This document shows, piece by piece, positions 21,851 through 33,839 of a stretch of DNA of 64,000 nucleotides. Source of the DNA: Tragulus kanchil (Eukaryota > Chordata > Mammalia > Artiodactyla > Tragulidae); the NCBI GenBank assembly GCA_022376925.1, contig JAIOJX010000004.1, positions 180,449,501-180,513,500 of the forward strand. Reading direction: 5' to 3'. A program made the translations under genes and the position numbers. The notes beneath the pieces are model-generated. The model was not told the DNA's origin. It was given only the letters and a program-made list of their open reading frames with translations, and did no database searches. Positions within the stretch are counted from its first letter, which is position 1. Each line of letters opens with the position of its first letter.

Positions 21851-24323
21851 GCCCAGAGGACTCCGAGTGCGGGACCGGCTGCACGTTTAGCCTGAGCAGC
21901 AGCGCCGGGGTTCCCAGGGGGGCTCTTGAGGCGGCTGGCACTGGCGGGTCTGGTTGTTTCTAATCTCTTTCCCTTCGGTTCAGTCCCGCCACAGTCCCCC
22001 TAATCTCGCTTTAGCCCAGACCTTGGGCTAGAGACTTTAACCTCTCTGTGCCTCAATTTCCTAGTCTATAAAATAGAGGTAGTAGTACTAAGGACGAGGT
22101 GAAATGCCCAGGGCTTTTCAACTACTTGCACATTCATTCCCACACTTCCACTGACGCAAAGCTCACTTACAAAATGGCCAGCTCCTCTTTTTTTCTTTTT
22201 TTAAATATGCTTCTTTTTTAAGCTGACATTCTGTGCCATGTGCCAGCTCATATTGCAAAATTTTTACATCCAAGAGGACATAGAAGGATTGGATTAAGTA
22301 CCAAGAGCCTCATTTCACAGTGACTAGGATCAGAGCAATTGACGAACTCATCAGCGTCACCCAGCTAGTCAGTGGCAGAGCTAAGACTAAAACCCTGGGG
22401 TGTCTGGACTCTACCGGCCACTACAGAGCACTGGCAGTCACTAATTCTCCCAGACACTCAGAGGACACTTGGTACATGCCAGGCCTGTGCTGGCACCAGG
22501 GAGATGATAACATGAACAAAGCGTGGCTTCTTCTGCGAGGGCGCATCCACTGACTGGTGGGAGAGACGGACCTCTGAACAGGTCATCCTGGCTCAAGATG
22601 GAGTGGGCAAAAACACATCTCATAACAAGGATCATGATCTTCCGGCTTAGCCCCAAGGACTGTAAGCAAAGCAGGGAGTAGTGGGCCTCTAGCACATCTT
22701 GGCTGTGTGATCTTGAGACAGTCCCTTGACCTCTCTGAGCTGTAGGGTGGGAGGGTGCCTGGTCTGCATCTGAAGCTCAGGGGATGGCCACTGCCTTCTA
22801 GCCTCCATAGTAAGATCTGGAACCAACTCAGGGCGGCACTGCTGACACTTCAGTTCATTCAGTCCTTGTGGGGCCCCTGCGTTGTCAGTTGTGCGTGCTG
22901 AGGACTTGTCAGCGAACAAGAGAGCAAATCTCCTGTTTTCATGGCACTTACATTCTAGTGGAGGCAGAAGATCTCAAACAAAATAAACAAGCCGTATATG
23001 GAGTATGTTGGCCGGTGGTGGTGCTGAGGAAAAAGGAAGCCCGGGTGGGGTGAGGGTGGAAGTGCCTGGCATGGGGAGGGCGTCCCTTTTGGGGGGAGAG
23101 GGATTTTTTTTTCCACTGGAGGATAAACTGCTTTAGAAAGTTGTTGTGCTGATTTCTGCCATTTGTCAACATGAATCAGCCTTAGTTACACGTGTCCCCT
23201 CCCTCCTGACCCTCCCTCCCAGGGTGTTACCTTTTAAATAAGCTGGTCTTGGAAGACCCCTCGGAGATAGCGACCTTTTAGCAAAGACCTGGAGAGGCTG
23301 AGGCAGTGAAACTGCAGGTCCCGGGTAAGAGCGTTTCAGGCTGAAGGGGCGAGGCGGGAGTGGAGAGCATGAGGGTGAGGAGGGGAATCCGTGGGCCGGG
23401 TGGGCGGGCTGTCCCGAGGGGCTCTGTAGCTCTGGACGCTGCCTGATTGCCCTTCCACGGCAGGGGAAAGAGCGGGTGGCGGACTGGGCAGCAGTCACGG
23501 TGCTGGAGGAGAGATGGTCGGAAGGAGGCAGGCGGAGGGGCTGGGCAGCCAAGGGCGCGGTGGGAGGGGTGAAGGCGGCTGCTGGAGGAAGCCCCGCCTG
23601 TGAGGGACAGCGGCAATTTCAGCCTCGATATATGAAGGCCGGTGACAGATGGGAACTCAGGCTGGGTTCCCCAGTGACCGTGCTCGGCCTGAACACCCAC
23701 TCTGAGCTCTGTGGGTGGCCTGGGCCGTCAGGCGGCAGCCAGGCAGCCTCGCCCCTCGTCGCCTTCGGCCCCAGCCTCCCATTCCTCGCTCTGCTCTTGA
23801 AAAGTCTGAGGCTCACCGCCACCTCTCTGCTCACCCCGCTCCCCTCGGCCCAGGTACCCCTCTGCAGAGATGTGGGGAAGCGAAACACTGAGGGACAGTT
23901 CTAACCCCACTGCACCCCCTGAGCCTTGGCCTCCTCACCAGTCCAGCGGGAATGGTCATCGCAGGCCTCTGCTCACAGGCCTGTTGGAGGATCACGCGGC
24001 CTGGCCAGGCTGGAGAGAGATCCAGGGGGCTGTGACCCAGCTGAGCCGGGGCAGGGAGGCAAGAAGCTCTGAGGGGTCATCAGGGCAGGCTCCAGCTCAA
24101 GGCTACCCGGGAAGTAACTGGTGATCCAAAGCCCCGGGCTTGTTTTTACGGGAGAACCTGGAAATCTGAAGTGTTATATGAAACCTCAAGCTTTTAAAAT
24201 ATGACTAAGTTAAATTGCTTTTAAGCTCTTTGTGAGTCACCAAACTAATCCTTAGGACTTCTCTTTTATGCAATGTTTCTGAAATGGTAAATTGCAGGTT
24301 GTTGTCTTTTGGTGATGACTTAG

Positions 24324-24543
24324 GGCTTCCCTAGGGGCTCAGTAGCTCCCTTGAATTAGTCGTCCTGGTTCAGGATGGAGTGGGCAGTTCAGGAGACATG
24401 GTTTCAATCCCTGGGTCAGGAAAATACTCTAGAGAAGGAAACGGCAACCCACTCCAGTGTTCTTGCCTGGGAAATCTCATGGACAGAGGAGCCTGGCGGG
24501 CTAAAGCCCATGAGGCTGCAAAAGAGCTGGACACAATTTAACA
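24324..24543 (+). mobile_element. Bov-tA SINE with altered head
   Basis: GGGCTTCCCTAGGGGCTCAG head and normal BovA body, but the stretch between A and B boxes is replaced by sequence that includes GTCCTGGTTCAGGATGGAG. Confidence 0.8.
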
Positions 24544-25269
24544 AGTGATGATGTAAATGCCACCCTTTCCCGGAAGCCCTCCCTGGCTGCCCCAGCCTTA
24601 AGGGGGAGCTCCCTCTGCTAGTATCCTGTGCTAGGATTCCCATTGTTCCTGGGGTGTCTTTCACATTGTCGACCTTGTGAGTGGCACCCCAGAGAGCCTG
24701 GATCTCTGCCTCCCATTTCTTTGGCCTTGTTCAGCTAGTCTGGCAGTGTTAGGGTGTGACTTATGTAAGGAAGAACCCATGGGCAGCATACTTACGTTCT
24801 GGGTCTTTCCCTGGAGATATACATGTGCCCAGCCAGAAACCACCCACAGCTTAAATCCCAGCTCCAACTGAGAGTCAGTGAGTAGTTAGAGCTCAGCTAC
24901 AACGATGTCCTGATGTACATCGACATGGGATGGGGTTACCTCAGTATGCCTCTCCTGCAAAATGGACTTACTGGAATTGCCTACCCTGGGGGATTACCAA
25001 TAAGAACTCAGTGAGTTAAATCAGGTAAAGAGGGAGGGTAAACAGTGAGCGCTCAATAAATGTTATTAATATTCTCTCTCCTCCAATGTCTCCTATCCAC
25101 CCCCTAGATACAGTTCAGGGAATGTTAAGTCCCTCAGTGCAAGGATCACTCTGTTCTGCTCAGTGCTTAAGCACCTAATACTGCTTCACTTCCCTACGGG
25201 GGCTCAGTAAACACGAGGTGAGACAGCAAGCGGCGTGTGCACAAAAGGAGGGCCCACCTCTCCCCTGGA

Positions 25270-25528
25270 TTTTTTTTTTTGGCCACTTCTATTGGTCTGT
25301 CATTTACCTATTTTCATCTGTCTTTGTTCTTTGGCCCGTGTGGGCCTCCCATTGCAGTGGCCTCTGTTGTTACAGAGCACCAGCTCTGGGCGCATGCACT
25401 GGCTCGGTAGTTGGACACATCAGTCCAGCCACTCCGCGGCACGTGGGATCCTCCCAGGCCAGGGATCGAACCGGCGCCCCTTGCACTGCAAGGCGGTGTC
25501 CTCACCCACTGGACCACCAGGGAAGCCC
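25270..25528 (-). mobile_element. CHR-related SINE (family A)
   Basis: Minus-strand element with poly(T) tail, flanked by the target-site duplication CTCCCCTGGATTTT. Confidence 0.9.
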
Positions 25529-25541
25529 CCTCCCCTGGATT

Positions 25542-25645
25542 TTATTTTTGGGGCTGTACTGCAAAGCTTGCGGGATCCTAGCTCCCGGACCAGGGGCTGA
25601 ACACAGTGGAAATGCACAGCCCTAACCACGGGCCGCCGGGATTAT
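25542..25645 (-). mobile_element. CHR-type SINE fragment
   Basis: GGATCCTAGCTCCCGGACCAG and a degraded head, directly after the family-A element. Confidence 0.6.
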
Positions 25646-26073
25646 TCCTGTAGAGTTGGAGCTTCCAGCATCCCCCTACCCACGGTGCACCCTCCATCAG
25701 GGCGACTCTGGCTCCCCAGGCTAAACCCCTCTGCCCCATTCAGGGCTCCTGCTGCCCACAGGATAAGGGCCCAGGCCCGCAGCTCAGCACCTGAGCCTCA
25801 TCAGGGTCTGGTCCCCGCAGCCCTCTGCGGAGCCTTCGTCTCCTCTGACCAGCCTCACCAGGGGCTCTCTGCTTGCCCGCCCATCCCCTCTGGCATCCGT
25901 CTGGCCAAGCCACCTTTCAAGACTCAGGTCGATGTCCCCTCTTGTCTGTTCTGTGCTCCACCCCTGGGCCTACAGTTTCTTGAACTCGGACCTCTAGGGT
26001 GAATTCCATGTGTCTGTCTCCCCATGAGACTGAAGGTCATGCCTCATTTGCTGAGACAGAGTAATTTTGGATG

Positions 26074-26180
26074 TACCTCAGTTTCCTCATCTGTCCAGTG
26101 GTGCCAGTGCCCATGTCACGGGGGTGTTGTGAGCTGATGATGTCACTGGCACACTGGAGGTGCTCGATAAATGTCCTATC
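26074..26180 (+). mobile_element. MIR fragment
   Basis: CCTCAGTTTCCTCATCTGTC, then GGTGTTGTGAGCTGATG and TGCTCGATAAATGT match the 3' half of MIR. Confidence 0.7.
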
Positions 26181-26366
26181 TTCTTTTGGTTCTTTAGTCA
26201 CTATGACTGGTGACTAAGAGGGAAAGGAGAGGGCAAAGGTCACTGGACAGGGAAGGTTTCAGCACAGCCCTGAGGGCGATGGTTATGGTGAGGAGGAGGA
26301 AAAACTACATTCAGAAACTTGTAGGCAGGCAAGCAAGGCAGGCAAGCAAGACTGGAAATGGGGAGG

Positions 26367-26475
26367 GGAGGGACTGGATGTCAAGAAAGCCTCAGCTTCC
26401 TTTTCCAAACCCCCCTTGACCCTGGGCCTTCCCTGGAGGACCAGGGGTTAAGACACCAGGCCCCAGCGCAGGGGC
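26367..26475 (+). repeat. Inverted duplication, left arm (SINE head plus flank)
   Basis: About 60 bases of flank (TCAGCTTCCTTTTCCAAAC) followed by a CHR head GGGCCTTCCCTGGAGGACC. The reverse complement of the same flank-plus-SINE arrangement lies at about 27113-27221. Confidence 0.8.
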
Positions 26476-27017
26476 TAAGAGGATTCTCAGAAAGCTTGTG
26501 TCAAGGGTCATATGGGAACACTGGCTGCAGGGGACTGAGCTTGGTGTAATTCAGCCAAGACTGGCTGAAAACCCAGCGATTCAGGTCCTGTGCCAGGAAC
26601 AGATACACAGAATGACCGTTACCGCTTCCCACTCTCCTCAGGGCCTGGCTGGGGAGAGAGGAGGGAAGCTGGTTCTAACATGTTCATTATCTAAAAGAAA
26701 CACAAAGTATGCCTGGAGCCCGGATGGAGAAAGGATTAATTCCCAGGGTTCAGGGAAGGCTTCCTGGAGCGGACAGCGAGAGTGGGAAAGGCTGAGGGCG
26801 GCCTGTGAGCACCTAACGGGCTTCTGCAGCGTCTGGAGGCAGGTGCCTGCTAAGAACAGGAGGACTTTGCTAAACAGACCTGCTCACAGAAGAGCCAGGA
26901 GTGAGCACGGGAAGCTCAGGATGAACTGGGACCCTCTTCCCAGAACCATCCACATAGCCAAAGGGACGGCAACAGCTCAAGTCTAGGGAACATCAAGGTC
27001 AAGGTGATTGTTTTCTT

Positions 27018-27165
27018 ACCTAGTTGGCTGCACTGGGTCTTAGGTGTGGCATGCAGGATCTCTTAGTCACAGCATGGGGGATCTAGTTCCCTGACCAGGA
27101 ATTGAACTGGGGTCCCTGCACTGAGGGCATGGAGTCTCAGCCACTGGACCTCCAGGGAAGGCCCA
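27018..27165 (-). mobile_element. CHR-type SINE, carrying the right arm of the inverted duplication
   Basis: Minus-strand element (CTGACCAGGAATTGAAC, CAGCCACTGGACCTCCAGG). The adjoining flank to 27221 is the inverse of 26367-26427. Confidence 0.75.
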
Positions 27166-28591
27166 GGGTCAAGGGGAGTTTGGAAAAGGAAGCTGAGCCT
27201 TTCTTGACATACAATCCCTCTCCTTAGTTCTAGACCCAGGGGCGGCTCCACCTGGCCTTCTCACCTCACCCCCCGGGGAGAATCAGGCCTCCCCAAAACA
27301 GATCCTACTGGGAGAGTTCTCTACTGAGCCCTGGCTGGCAACCATGGTCATTGCTCCCTGTTTTGCTAGCACAGGTCTGACCCATCAGGAAGTTCAGTGT
27401 GGTCACCGGAGCAGATAAGGGTCTGCTATAGGTTCCACAGTTCCACAGCTGGGATTCTCCCTTGAGTAACACAGCCCCCAAGTAGTGAGTACATTAGTGA
27501 GATCGTGGTCCCAGCCGCTAGAAGCTCCCTCTTAGTCCCGCCCTAAGCCTCTCCTGCCTCACAGCGCAAGCATCGTGGGCGTCTAAAAGGAGGGCCCTGA
27601 CCTTCGCTCCTCCCTCCTCTCTGTAGCTGAGAGGTAGTGAGGATGGCCGAGGCTCAGGCAGCCATTCTGGACCACGAGGCGGAACCTGTGTGTTGAAAAT
27701 GGCACATAAAGCTAAAAGCCCGCCCCCTCAGCTCCGGGCTCACTACCTTCCATTTCTGTCAACCTGAGAACTCTTGTCTTACATAAGCTAGTTGTTTAAA
27801 AGTCTTTTTTCATATTACATAGGTAGCTAACTCTAATCTTTCTTAAGCTCCTAAAGGCCTCAACCCACAGGGTCTCCGGGATGGAAAGTGACAGAAGAAT
27901 CCAGGAAGAACATGGAGAGAAAAGTTCTCCAGAGGGTTCCAACTCCACTCCTTTCAATCCTAGGACTGGCAAAAATCACCATGATCCAATTTGCCTGGTT
28001 TGATAGACAAAATGGGTACACGTGGGAGAAAATAGATGAGAATTTAATACGCGTAAACGTTACAAGCGTAGACTGTACACTGTGAGACCCTGTCACCGGG
28101 GATGGAGAGCAGGTCGGCGTCCGAGCAGCAGCTGCGCACACGGGAGGAGCACCCGCAGCCGGGAGCCTGGAAGTGGTTCACCCACGTGGTCTCACCCTAG
28201 CCTCCGGCAGGCCTGTGAGGTCAGTGTCTTATGACACCTTACGTGCAGAGCAAGTTCCAGGGAGGGCAGCACGGGGAGCTCACAGTGGGCCAGGCTCATC
28301 TCTGCTCCCGCTCCCACAGGCCTGAGGGGAGACTCACTGCCCTGCGTCCAGAACCAGAACCACTGGTATGGCCCCCAGCAGGCCCCGCTCGCTGCCCTGG
28401 ATGGGGGCAGCCAAGTGGGCGAGGGGCCCCCACCCCAGCCACCCAGGGAGGACCACAGGAAGGCAGCAGGGAGAGCAGGTGGAAGGAGCCGAGAAGGCAG
28501 GTCGCAGGGCTTCCCAGATGTAAGCCCCGAGCTTCATGTTCCCATGGCCAGTTTTGGCTTTCAGACCCACGCCAGCCAGTGCCAAATAATG

Positions 28592-28766
28592 GAATTATTT
28601 TGGCTGTGCTTGGTCTCCGTGGCTAACAAGCTTTTCTCTAGTTGTAGCAAGAAGACTCTAGAGCATGGGCTCGGTAGTTATGGCACACGGGCTTAGAACA
28701 GGGATCGAACCCATGTCCTCAGCATTAGCAGGTGGACGCTTTCCCACTGGACCACCAAGGAAGTTG
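28592..28766 (-). mobile_element. CHR-type SINE
   Basis: Minus-strand, TTTTGGCTGTGCTTGGTCTC body, GGGATCGAACCCATGTCC and CCACTGGACCACCAAGGAAG head. Confidence 0.75.
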
Positions 28767-30002
28767 CAGATGGTGGGTTTTGATGGCGACAGGAGAGCAC
28801 CTGCCCAACGCAGGGCCACGGCTGCTCCTGGCAGGCCCTCCAGGGCTGAGTGGAGGGGAAGGCCTGTCTGCAGACCCCAGACCCCTGCCCCTTTTCCTCC
28901 AGGAGCCTCCCGCCCCCAGGGCAGGGCAGAACCTGCATTCCCCTCACATGCGCTCACTAGTCCACCAGCTTCACTGGGGCCAAGAGCTCATCCTTCTCTC
29001 CTCTGCCGTCCTGTGAGAGGGCCTGGCAAAGCTCTCCTAGCTGAGGTGCAACCTGGAATTCCTAGGCCCTGGCCCACAATCGCAGCAACCAGTCAGTGCA
29101 AGTGGGTCTGCATGTCCAGAACAGGTGGTCCGGCTGCTCCCACCCATACCACAGCCACCTGCGGCAGGCGGACCTGGACCTGCCACCAGCCCCGCTCTGT
29201 CAGAAGAGGGGAGCAGGAGTGACGTGGGTCAAGGAAGGAGCAAGGCTGGGTTCATCGGCTCTGAAGCCCCGTCTGAAGGTCCACCGAGGTGTGAAGAATT
29301 GGCAGCCCTCATCGAGCACCTGCCGCCCCCTCTGAAAGGACCACCCTTTCAGGCGAGAGGAGACGTATCTTCTTTACAAAGGGCTAACCACTCTTGCTTT
29401 GTTGGGTTGTGGGGAGCTTCCACCAGCCTGGGGAAGCTGCCCGAGTCTGAAGGCGAGACTCCTCCAGGGTGCCCCATCTCCACCCCTTCTATTTCAGCGG
29501 AGGAGACCAGCAAGGCCGAGGAGAAGGCACAGGCCCAACGTCCCAGCCAGGAGCAGGCAGAGGCCAGGGCTGCTCGCCCACTGGCATTGGGCAGACTCTG
29601 ACTTCTACCAGGGGTGGCGCTGGTCTTCACTTCCATCAGGGGCCGGCTAGCCCACCTCTCCACACCCACAGGGGGACCTGCAGGAGCTTCCACCACCCCA
29701 GACATCTGACCGTGGGGTGTGGCATCAGGGCCATGGACAAGGCGACCACACGTGCGTTTGGTTTCACGAATCTGATGACGGTCTGGTGAGGGACACATAC
29801 GGAAGGACACCTCGAACTTGGCCCTGGAGGCTGTCTGAGGAGGCCTCCTCTCAGCCTCCTGCACCTTCTGGAGGCCAAGCCCCGGGCCAGAGCGGGGTGG
29901 CCTCGCGAGGCTGCGCGGCAGAGCCGCCGCCAGAGCTGTGGACAGCCAGCGGAGCCAGGCCAGGTCCCGCGGCCGAGGCGGAGGCGCAGCGGGGCCGGGG
30001 GC

Positions 30003-30168
30003 TCAGTCCCCGCCCAGCCGGGCCCTGCCTGTCAGCCGGCGGCGCTGGCTCTTGCTGGTACGTGTGGCGCTCGGGGGCTTCTTGGTGGCGTCCTGGGCCC
30101 GGCGGGGACGCTTCCTCTTGACCTTTTTGCGACTGTGCGCGTGCAGTGAGGCCGTGAGAGAGGAGATC
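30003..30168 (-). CDS. NOL12: NOL12 coding exon 6 (last, with stop)
   Basis: A 166-base final coding exon: 54 residues and TGA (complement of 30003-30005). It starts ISSLTASLHAHSRKKVKRKR and ends RRRLTGRARLGGD. The dense Lys/Arg clusters are the nucleolar localisation and RNA-binding tail of the family. No standard AATAAA is seen close downstream on the minus strand; an ATTAAA occurs near 28042-28047 but cannot be tied to this gene from sequence alone. Confidence 0.95.
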
Positions 30169-30476
30169 CTATGGGAAGGTGGAAGGCTGGTGAGGCTCAG
30201 GCCTTGGTGTACCCCTGGGAACAGGATACGGCTGAAAGGTTGGGTTGAGGGGTGCCTGACAGCCCGGCTCACGGACAGGAAGTCTAGACAGGCCCCAAAT
30301 GCCAAAGGCAACGTGCTCTGGCCCCAGAGGGCCTGCCAGCTCTTCAGCTCACAGTGAAAAGGGCTCTTAGCCCCAGTTCCTCCACCCCTCACCACCCACG
30401 ACGGGCCAGCGGGAGATGACTGTCCCAATGCCGGCCAGAGGAGCAGGCTCACAGGGCAGCAGAGGGCTGGGCTCAC

Positions 30477-30574
30477 CGCTGGGAGAGCAGAGGGTCTCTG
30501 GACTTCCTGGGTAAGGCTCTGGTCAGCTTCTCCATGGATGACGCCGCCTCCTCAGACCCGGGCCTGGCCCCTTG
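30477..30574 (-). CDS. NOL12: NOL12 coding exon 5
   Basis: A 98-base exon after a TGCTGCTTTAG acceptor, encoding QGARPGSEEAASSMEKLTRA and PRKSRDPLLSQ, ending in phase 2 before GTGAGC. I chose this acceptor because it alone keeps phase 0 from exon 4. The N-terminal half is more variable than the rest of NOL12, as in other mammals. Confidence 0.92.
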
Positions 30575-31791
30575 CTAAAGCAGCACAGGACAGGAAAGGC
30601 GGATCAGCAGGCCTGGGCGTCTGCACTCTGCGGCCTCCCATACCCGCCCAGGGCTCAGAGAAGGCCGTGGAGGGGAAGGCCACATGTCCTGAAGCCGGAT
30701 GACACAGGCACAGGTGGGTTCCGAAGCCCTTGACCGCCATGGCCTGCGGTGGACACACTCCAGCGCTCACGACCGGAAGAACGCTCACACGCGGATGAGG
30801 CCGGTCTGGGCGTCAGACTAGACAGAAGAGACCCAAGTTCGAGGCAAGGGTGAGCTCAAAAAGTAGGTGATAAAAGCGGCGGCTCTGGAACCAAAGGACA
30901 CTGTGACCCACGCGAGGGGACATGGCTGACCGGGTGCCTAACCACACACGCACACACACGCATAAATCCCGACACACTCAGACACACGCTTAGCTGAAAC
31001 AAACCTTTTAGAAGACAACATTTGCTGTGATGCTGATATTTTCAATGATATTCTGTTCCCTGTTTGTTTTGGGGTTTTTTGGCCACTTCTATTTGTCTTT
31101 CATTCATCTATTTTCATCCATCTTTTCTGTTCTTTGGCCTGTGTGGGCCTCCCATAGCAGTGGCCTCTCTCTTGTTGCAGAGCACCGGCTCTGGGCGCAT
31201 GCGCTCCAGAGCTCCGGCTCGGTAGTTGGACACATCGGTCCAGCCACTCCACGGCGCGTGGGATCTTCCCAGGCCAGGGATCGAACCGGCGCCCCATGGA
31301 CAGCAAGGTGGTGTCCTCACCCACTGGACCACCAGGAAAGCCCTCCCTGTTTATTTATTTATTTTTATTTAATTTTGTTTCTCCCTGTGTATTTTTAAGC
31401 GCTGGTTGAAACTTGCTATGACTCACCCCCCGGGTCGGAGCGCAGCTACAGGCTTGCAGGGGAGCGAGCCCAGCCAGCCGCTCTCGAGTGCCGCGGGTGA
31501 GCCCACCACCTCCATCCTCACAGCCACCGGACAGGCAGCTGCGAGCGTCAGCGCCCCCAGTGGACCGGGAAGGGAAGTGGGCGAGACAGAGAAACCTGCC
31601 TCCAGCTGGTGCCGGAGCCAGTCTCTGAAGCCCCAGGGTCCGAGACTTGGTCCTGACCGTGGAGCGTGACCCAGAGGAACGGGCCCCTCGTACTGGAATC
31701 CTCAGGACATGGACCAGTGCTCAGTGATCGCCCCCAACAAGGCAGGCTCACCCTGCATCCCTCCGTTCCCCAGACTGGGAGGGAGACCCAC
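30575..31791. other. NOL12 intron 4 with a SINE
   Basis: Between NOL12 exons 5 and 4. It contains a CA-rich tract (about 30945-30975), one CHR-related SINE (31064-31343) and the start of the duplicated block at 31104. No exon is seen. Confidence 0.55.
31064..31343 (-). mobile_element. CHR-related SINE (family A); truncated copy at 32195-32434
   Basis: Minus-strand element flanked by short CCCTGTTT repeats. It is in NOL12 intron 4. The duplicated copy starts inside the element. Confidence 0.85.
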
Positions 31792-31934
31792 CTCGGGTGG
31801 GGGCAGCCCAAGCAGCCGGGCTCCGGAGAGGTCCAGGTCGCTGATGGTCGTCACGGTGACCGTGTGGTTGGGGTGGTCGTACTGCACCGACTCCGTCTTT
31901 GCTGTCACCAGTCGGTCCAGTTCATCCGCCTCCT
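31792..31934 (-). CDS. NOL12: NOL12 coding exon 4, second copy (in duplicated block)
   Basis: Copy of the exon at 32883-33025, shifted 1091 bases, in the left half of the 31104-33288 tandem duplication. Its splice sites and reading frame are intact. It is most likely redundant assembly sequence. Confidence 0.7.
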
Positions 31935-32882
31935 CTGTGCAGAGCGGGCACAGGACCAGGCCTCAGCCCCGGGCACGGGAAAGAAGGCTCCAGCACCGCC
32001 CGCGGCCCCACTCCTGGAGTGCAATGACCCCTCTGCCTCCAGGGGGGCATCCAGGAGTCACCGGCTCCAGAGCCGGGCCTGCAGACAGATGCTGTCAATG
32101 ACCCAGCTCTTCCCTTCCTGCTCCAGGGACCCCTCAGGCCAACCGGTCCCTCCTGGACCCCAGGAGCCGCCGCCACGCCCAGCCCCTCCAGGTCTCATCT
32201 ATTTTCATCCATCTTTTCTGTTCTTTGGCCTGTGTGGGCCTCCCATAGCAGTGGCCTCTCTCTTGTTGCAGAGCACCGGCTCTGGGCGCATGCGCTCCAG
32301 AGCTCCGGCTCGGTAGTTGGACACATCGGTCCAGCCACTCCACGGCGCGTGGGATCTTCCCAGGCCAGGGATCGAACCGGCGCCCCATGGACAGCAAGGT
32401 GGTGTCCTCACCCACTGGACCACCAGGAAAGCCCTCCCTGTTTATTTATTTATTTTTATTTAATTTTGTTTCTCCCTGTGTATTTTTAAGCGCTGGTTGA
32501 AACTTGCTATGACTCACCCCCCGGGTCGGAGCGCAGCTACAGGCTTGCAGGGGAGCGAGCCCAGCCAGCCGCTCTCGAGTGCCGCGGGTGAGCCCACCAC
32601 CTCCATCCTCACAGCCACCGGACAGGCAGCTGCGAGCGTCAGCGCCCCCAGTGGACCGGGAAGGGAAGTGGGCGAGACAGAGAAACCTGCCTCCAGCTGG
32701 TGCCGGAGCCAGTCTCTGAAGCCCCAGGGTCCGAGACTTGGTCCTGACCGTGGAGCGTGACCCAGAGGAACGGGCCCCTCGTACTGGAATCCTCAGGACA
32801 TGGACCAGTGCTCAGTGATCGCCCCCAACAAGGCAGGCTCACCCTGCATCCCTCCGTTCCCCAGACTGGGAGGGAGACCCAC

Positions 32883-33025
32883 CTCGGGTGGGGGCAGCCC
32901 AAGCAGCCGGGCTCCGGAGAGGTCCAGGTCGCTGATGGTCGTCACGGTGACCGTGTGGTTGGGGTGGTCGTACTGCACCGACTCCGTCTTTGCTGTCACC
33001 AGTCGGTCCAGTTCATCCGCCTCCT
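32883..33025 (-). CDS. NOL12: NOL12 coding exon 4
   Basis: A 143-base exon that starts by completing the split Glu codon and encodes [20 protein letters not shown], then a [12 protein letters not shown] segment, ending PPPE before GTGGGT. It is almost the same as human NOL12. The exon also occurs at 31792-31934. Because 143 is not a multiple of three, using both would shift the frame. Confidence 0.95.
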
Positions 33026-33521
33026 CTGTGCAGAGCGGGCACAGGACCAGGCCTCAGCCCCGGGCACGGGAAAGAAGGCTCCAGCACCGCCCGCGGCCCC
33101 ACTCCTGGAGTGCAATGACCCCTCTGCCTCCAGGGGGGCATCCAGGAGTCACCGGCTCCAGAGCCGGGCCTGCAGACAGATGCTGTCAATGACCCAGCTC
33201 TTCCCTTCCTGCTCCAGGGACCCCTCAGGCCAACCGGTCCCTCCTGGACCCCAGGAGCCGCCGCCACGCCCAGCCCCTCCAGGTCTCAGAAACTGGGCTT
33301 TCTGCTCAGGCGCCGTCTACCAAGCGGTCTGTCTCCTCCTGGCCTCTGATCCACTAACGTTTAGAGGTCCCTGAGGACACCCCCGGCTCCAGGGTCACCG
33401 CCGAAACCCCTAAAGCGAGGGGTGTCAACCTCTCTGCAGCCTTCACGTCCTTCCTTCGCCTCCCATCCACCAGCGGGTATATAAACTCAACCTACTGGCT
33501 GTCCTCCAGGCCAGGACTTAC

Positions 33522-33570
33522 CCAGCGCCTCCTCCCGCTCGGCCAGCATCTTCAAGTACTCCTGGTGGCG
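33522..33570 (-). CDS. NOL12: NOL12 coding exon 3
   Basis: A short 49-base exon encoding RHQEYLKMLAEREEAL plus one base, with acceptor GGTCTCAG and donor GTAAGT. It continues the charged helix of exon 2 and matches human NOL12 residue for residue in this segment. It is too short to stand out as an open frame and was placed by homology and phase. Confidence 0.94.
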
Positions 33571-33839
33571 CTGAGACCAAAGGGAAGGGGACTCGGTAAG
33601 GATGGCCTCTCAGCCCCGCCTCAGGCAGAGGCACCGCCCACTTCCAGGACGCTTAGGCCACTGGCTTCCAGAGATCTCGCCCTAAACCCTCCCCAGACCT
33701 GGCCCGTGGCGTCTATCCACTGCTCCCCAGGCTGGCCCGCCCCTCCCCTTCGCCCTGCAGGTGCCCCTGTTCCAGCTGCGGGGTCCCGGCTGCGGGGTCC
33801 GGGGAGTCGGCGACACTCTCCTGCCCTCTCCCTCCGCAC

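Larger units (their letters stand above)
20499..22816 (+). repeat. Tandem duplication 7 (20499-21655, 21656-22816)
   Basis: Copies abut with offset 1157-1161. Differences cluster in the GC-box G runs. It doubles the candidate upstream promoter region of TRIOBP. Confidence 0.95.
18925..30002. other. TRIOBP upstream / TRIOBP-NOL12 intergenic DNA
   Basis: Apart from the candidate TRIOBP first exon (19.83-20.1 kb) and GC-box arrays, no coding exon was recognised. It holds the 20499-22816 duplication, SINEs at 24.3, 25.3, 25.5, 26.4, 27.0 and 28.6 kb, MIR fragments and an inverted duplication (26367-27221). The open frames at 26498-26986, 27888-28085 and 29125-29601 have no recognisable product. 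Part of 28.0-30.0 kb may be NOL12 3' UTR. Confidence 0.5.
31104..33288 (+). repeat. Tandem duplication 8 (31104-32197, 32195-33288)
   Basis: Offset 1091; the junction shares TCA. No length change was noticed between the copies. It doubles NOL12 exon 4 and most of a SINE. Confidence 0.95.

Noticed and set aside
27888..28085. 65-codon plus-strand frame with globular-looking peptide
   Set aside because: No recognisable family and too short; no context for a gene on this strand.
31666..32316. 216-codon plus-strand frame (and 32757-33374)
   Set aside because: Antisense shadow of NOL12 exon 4 and flanks, seen twice because of the duplication.
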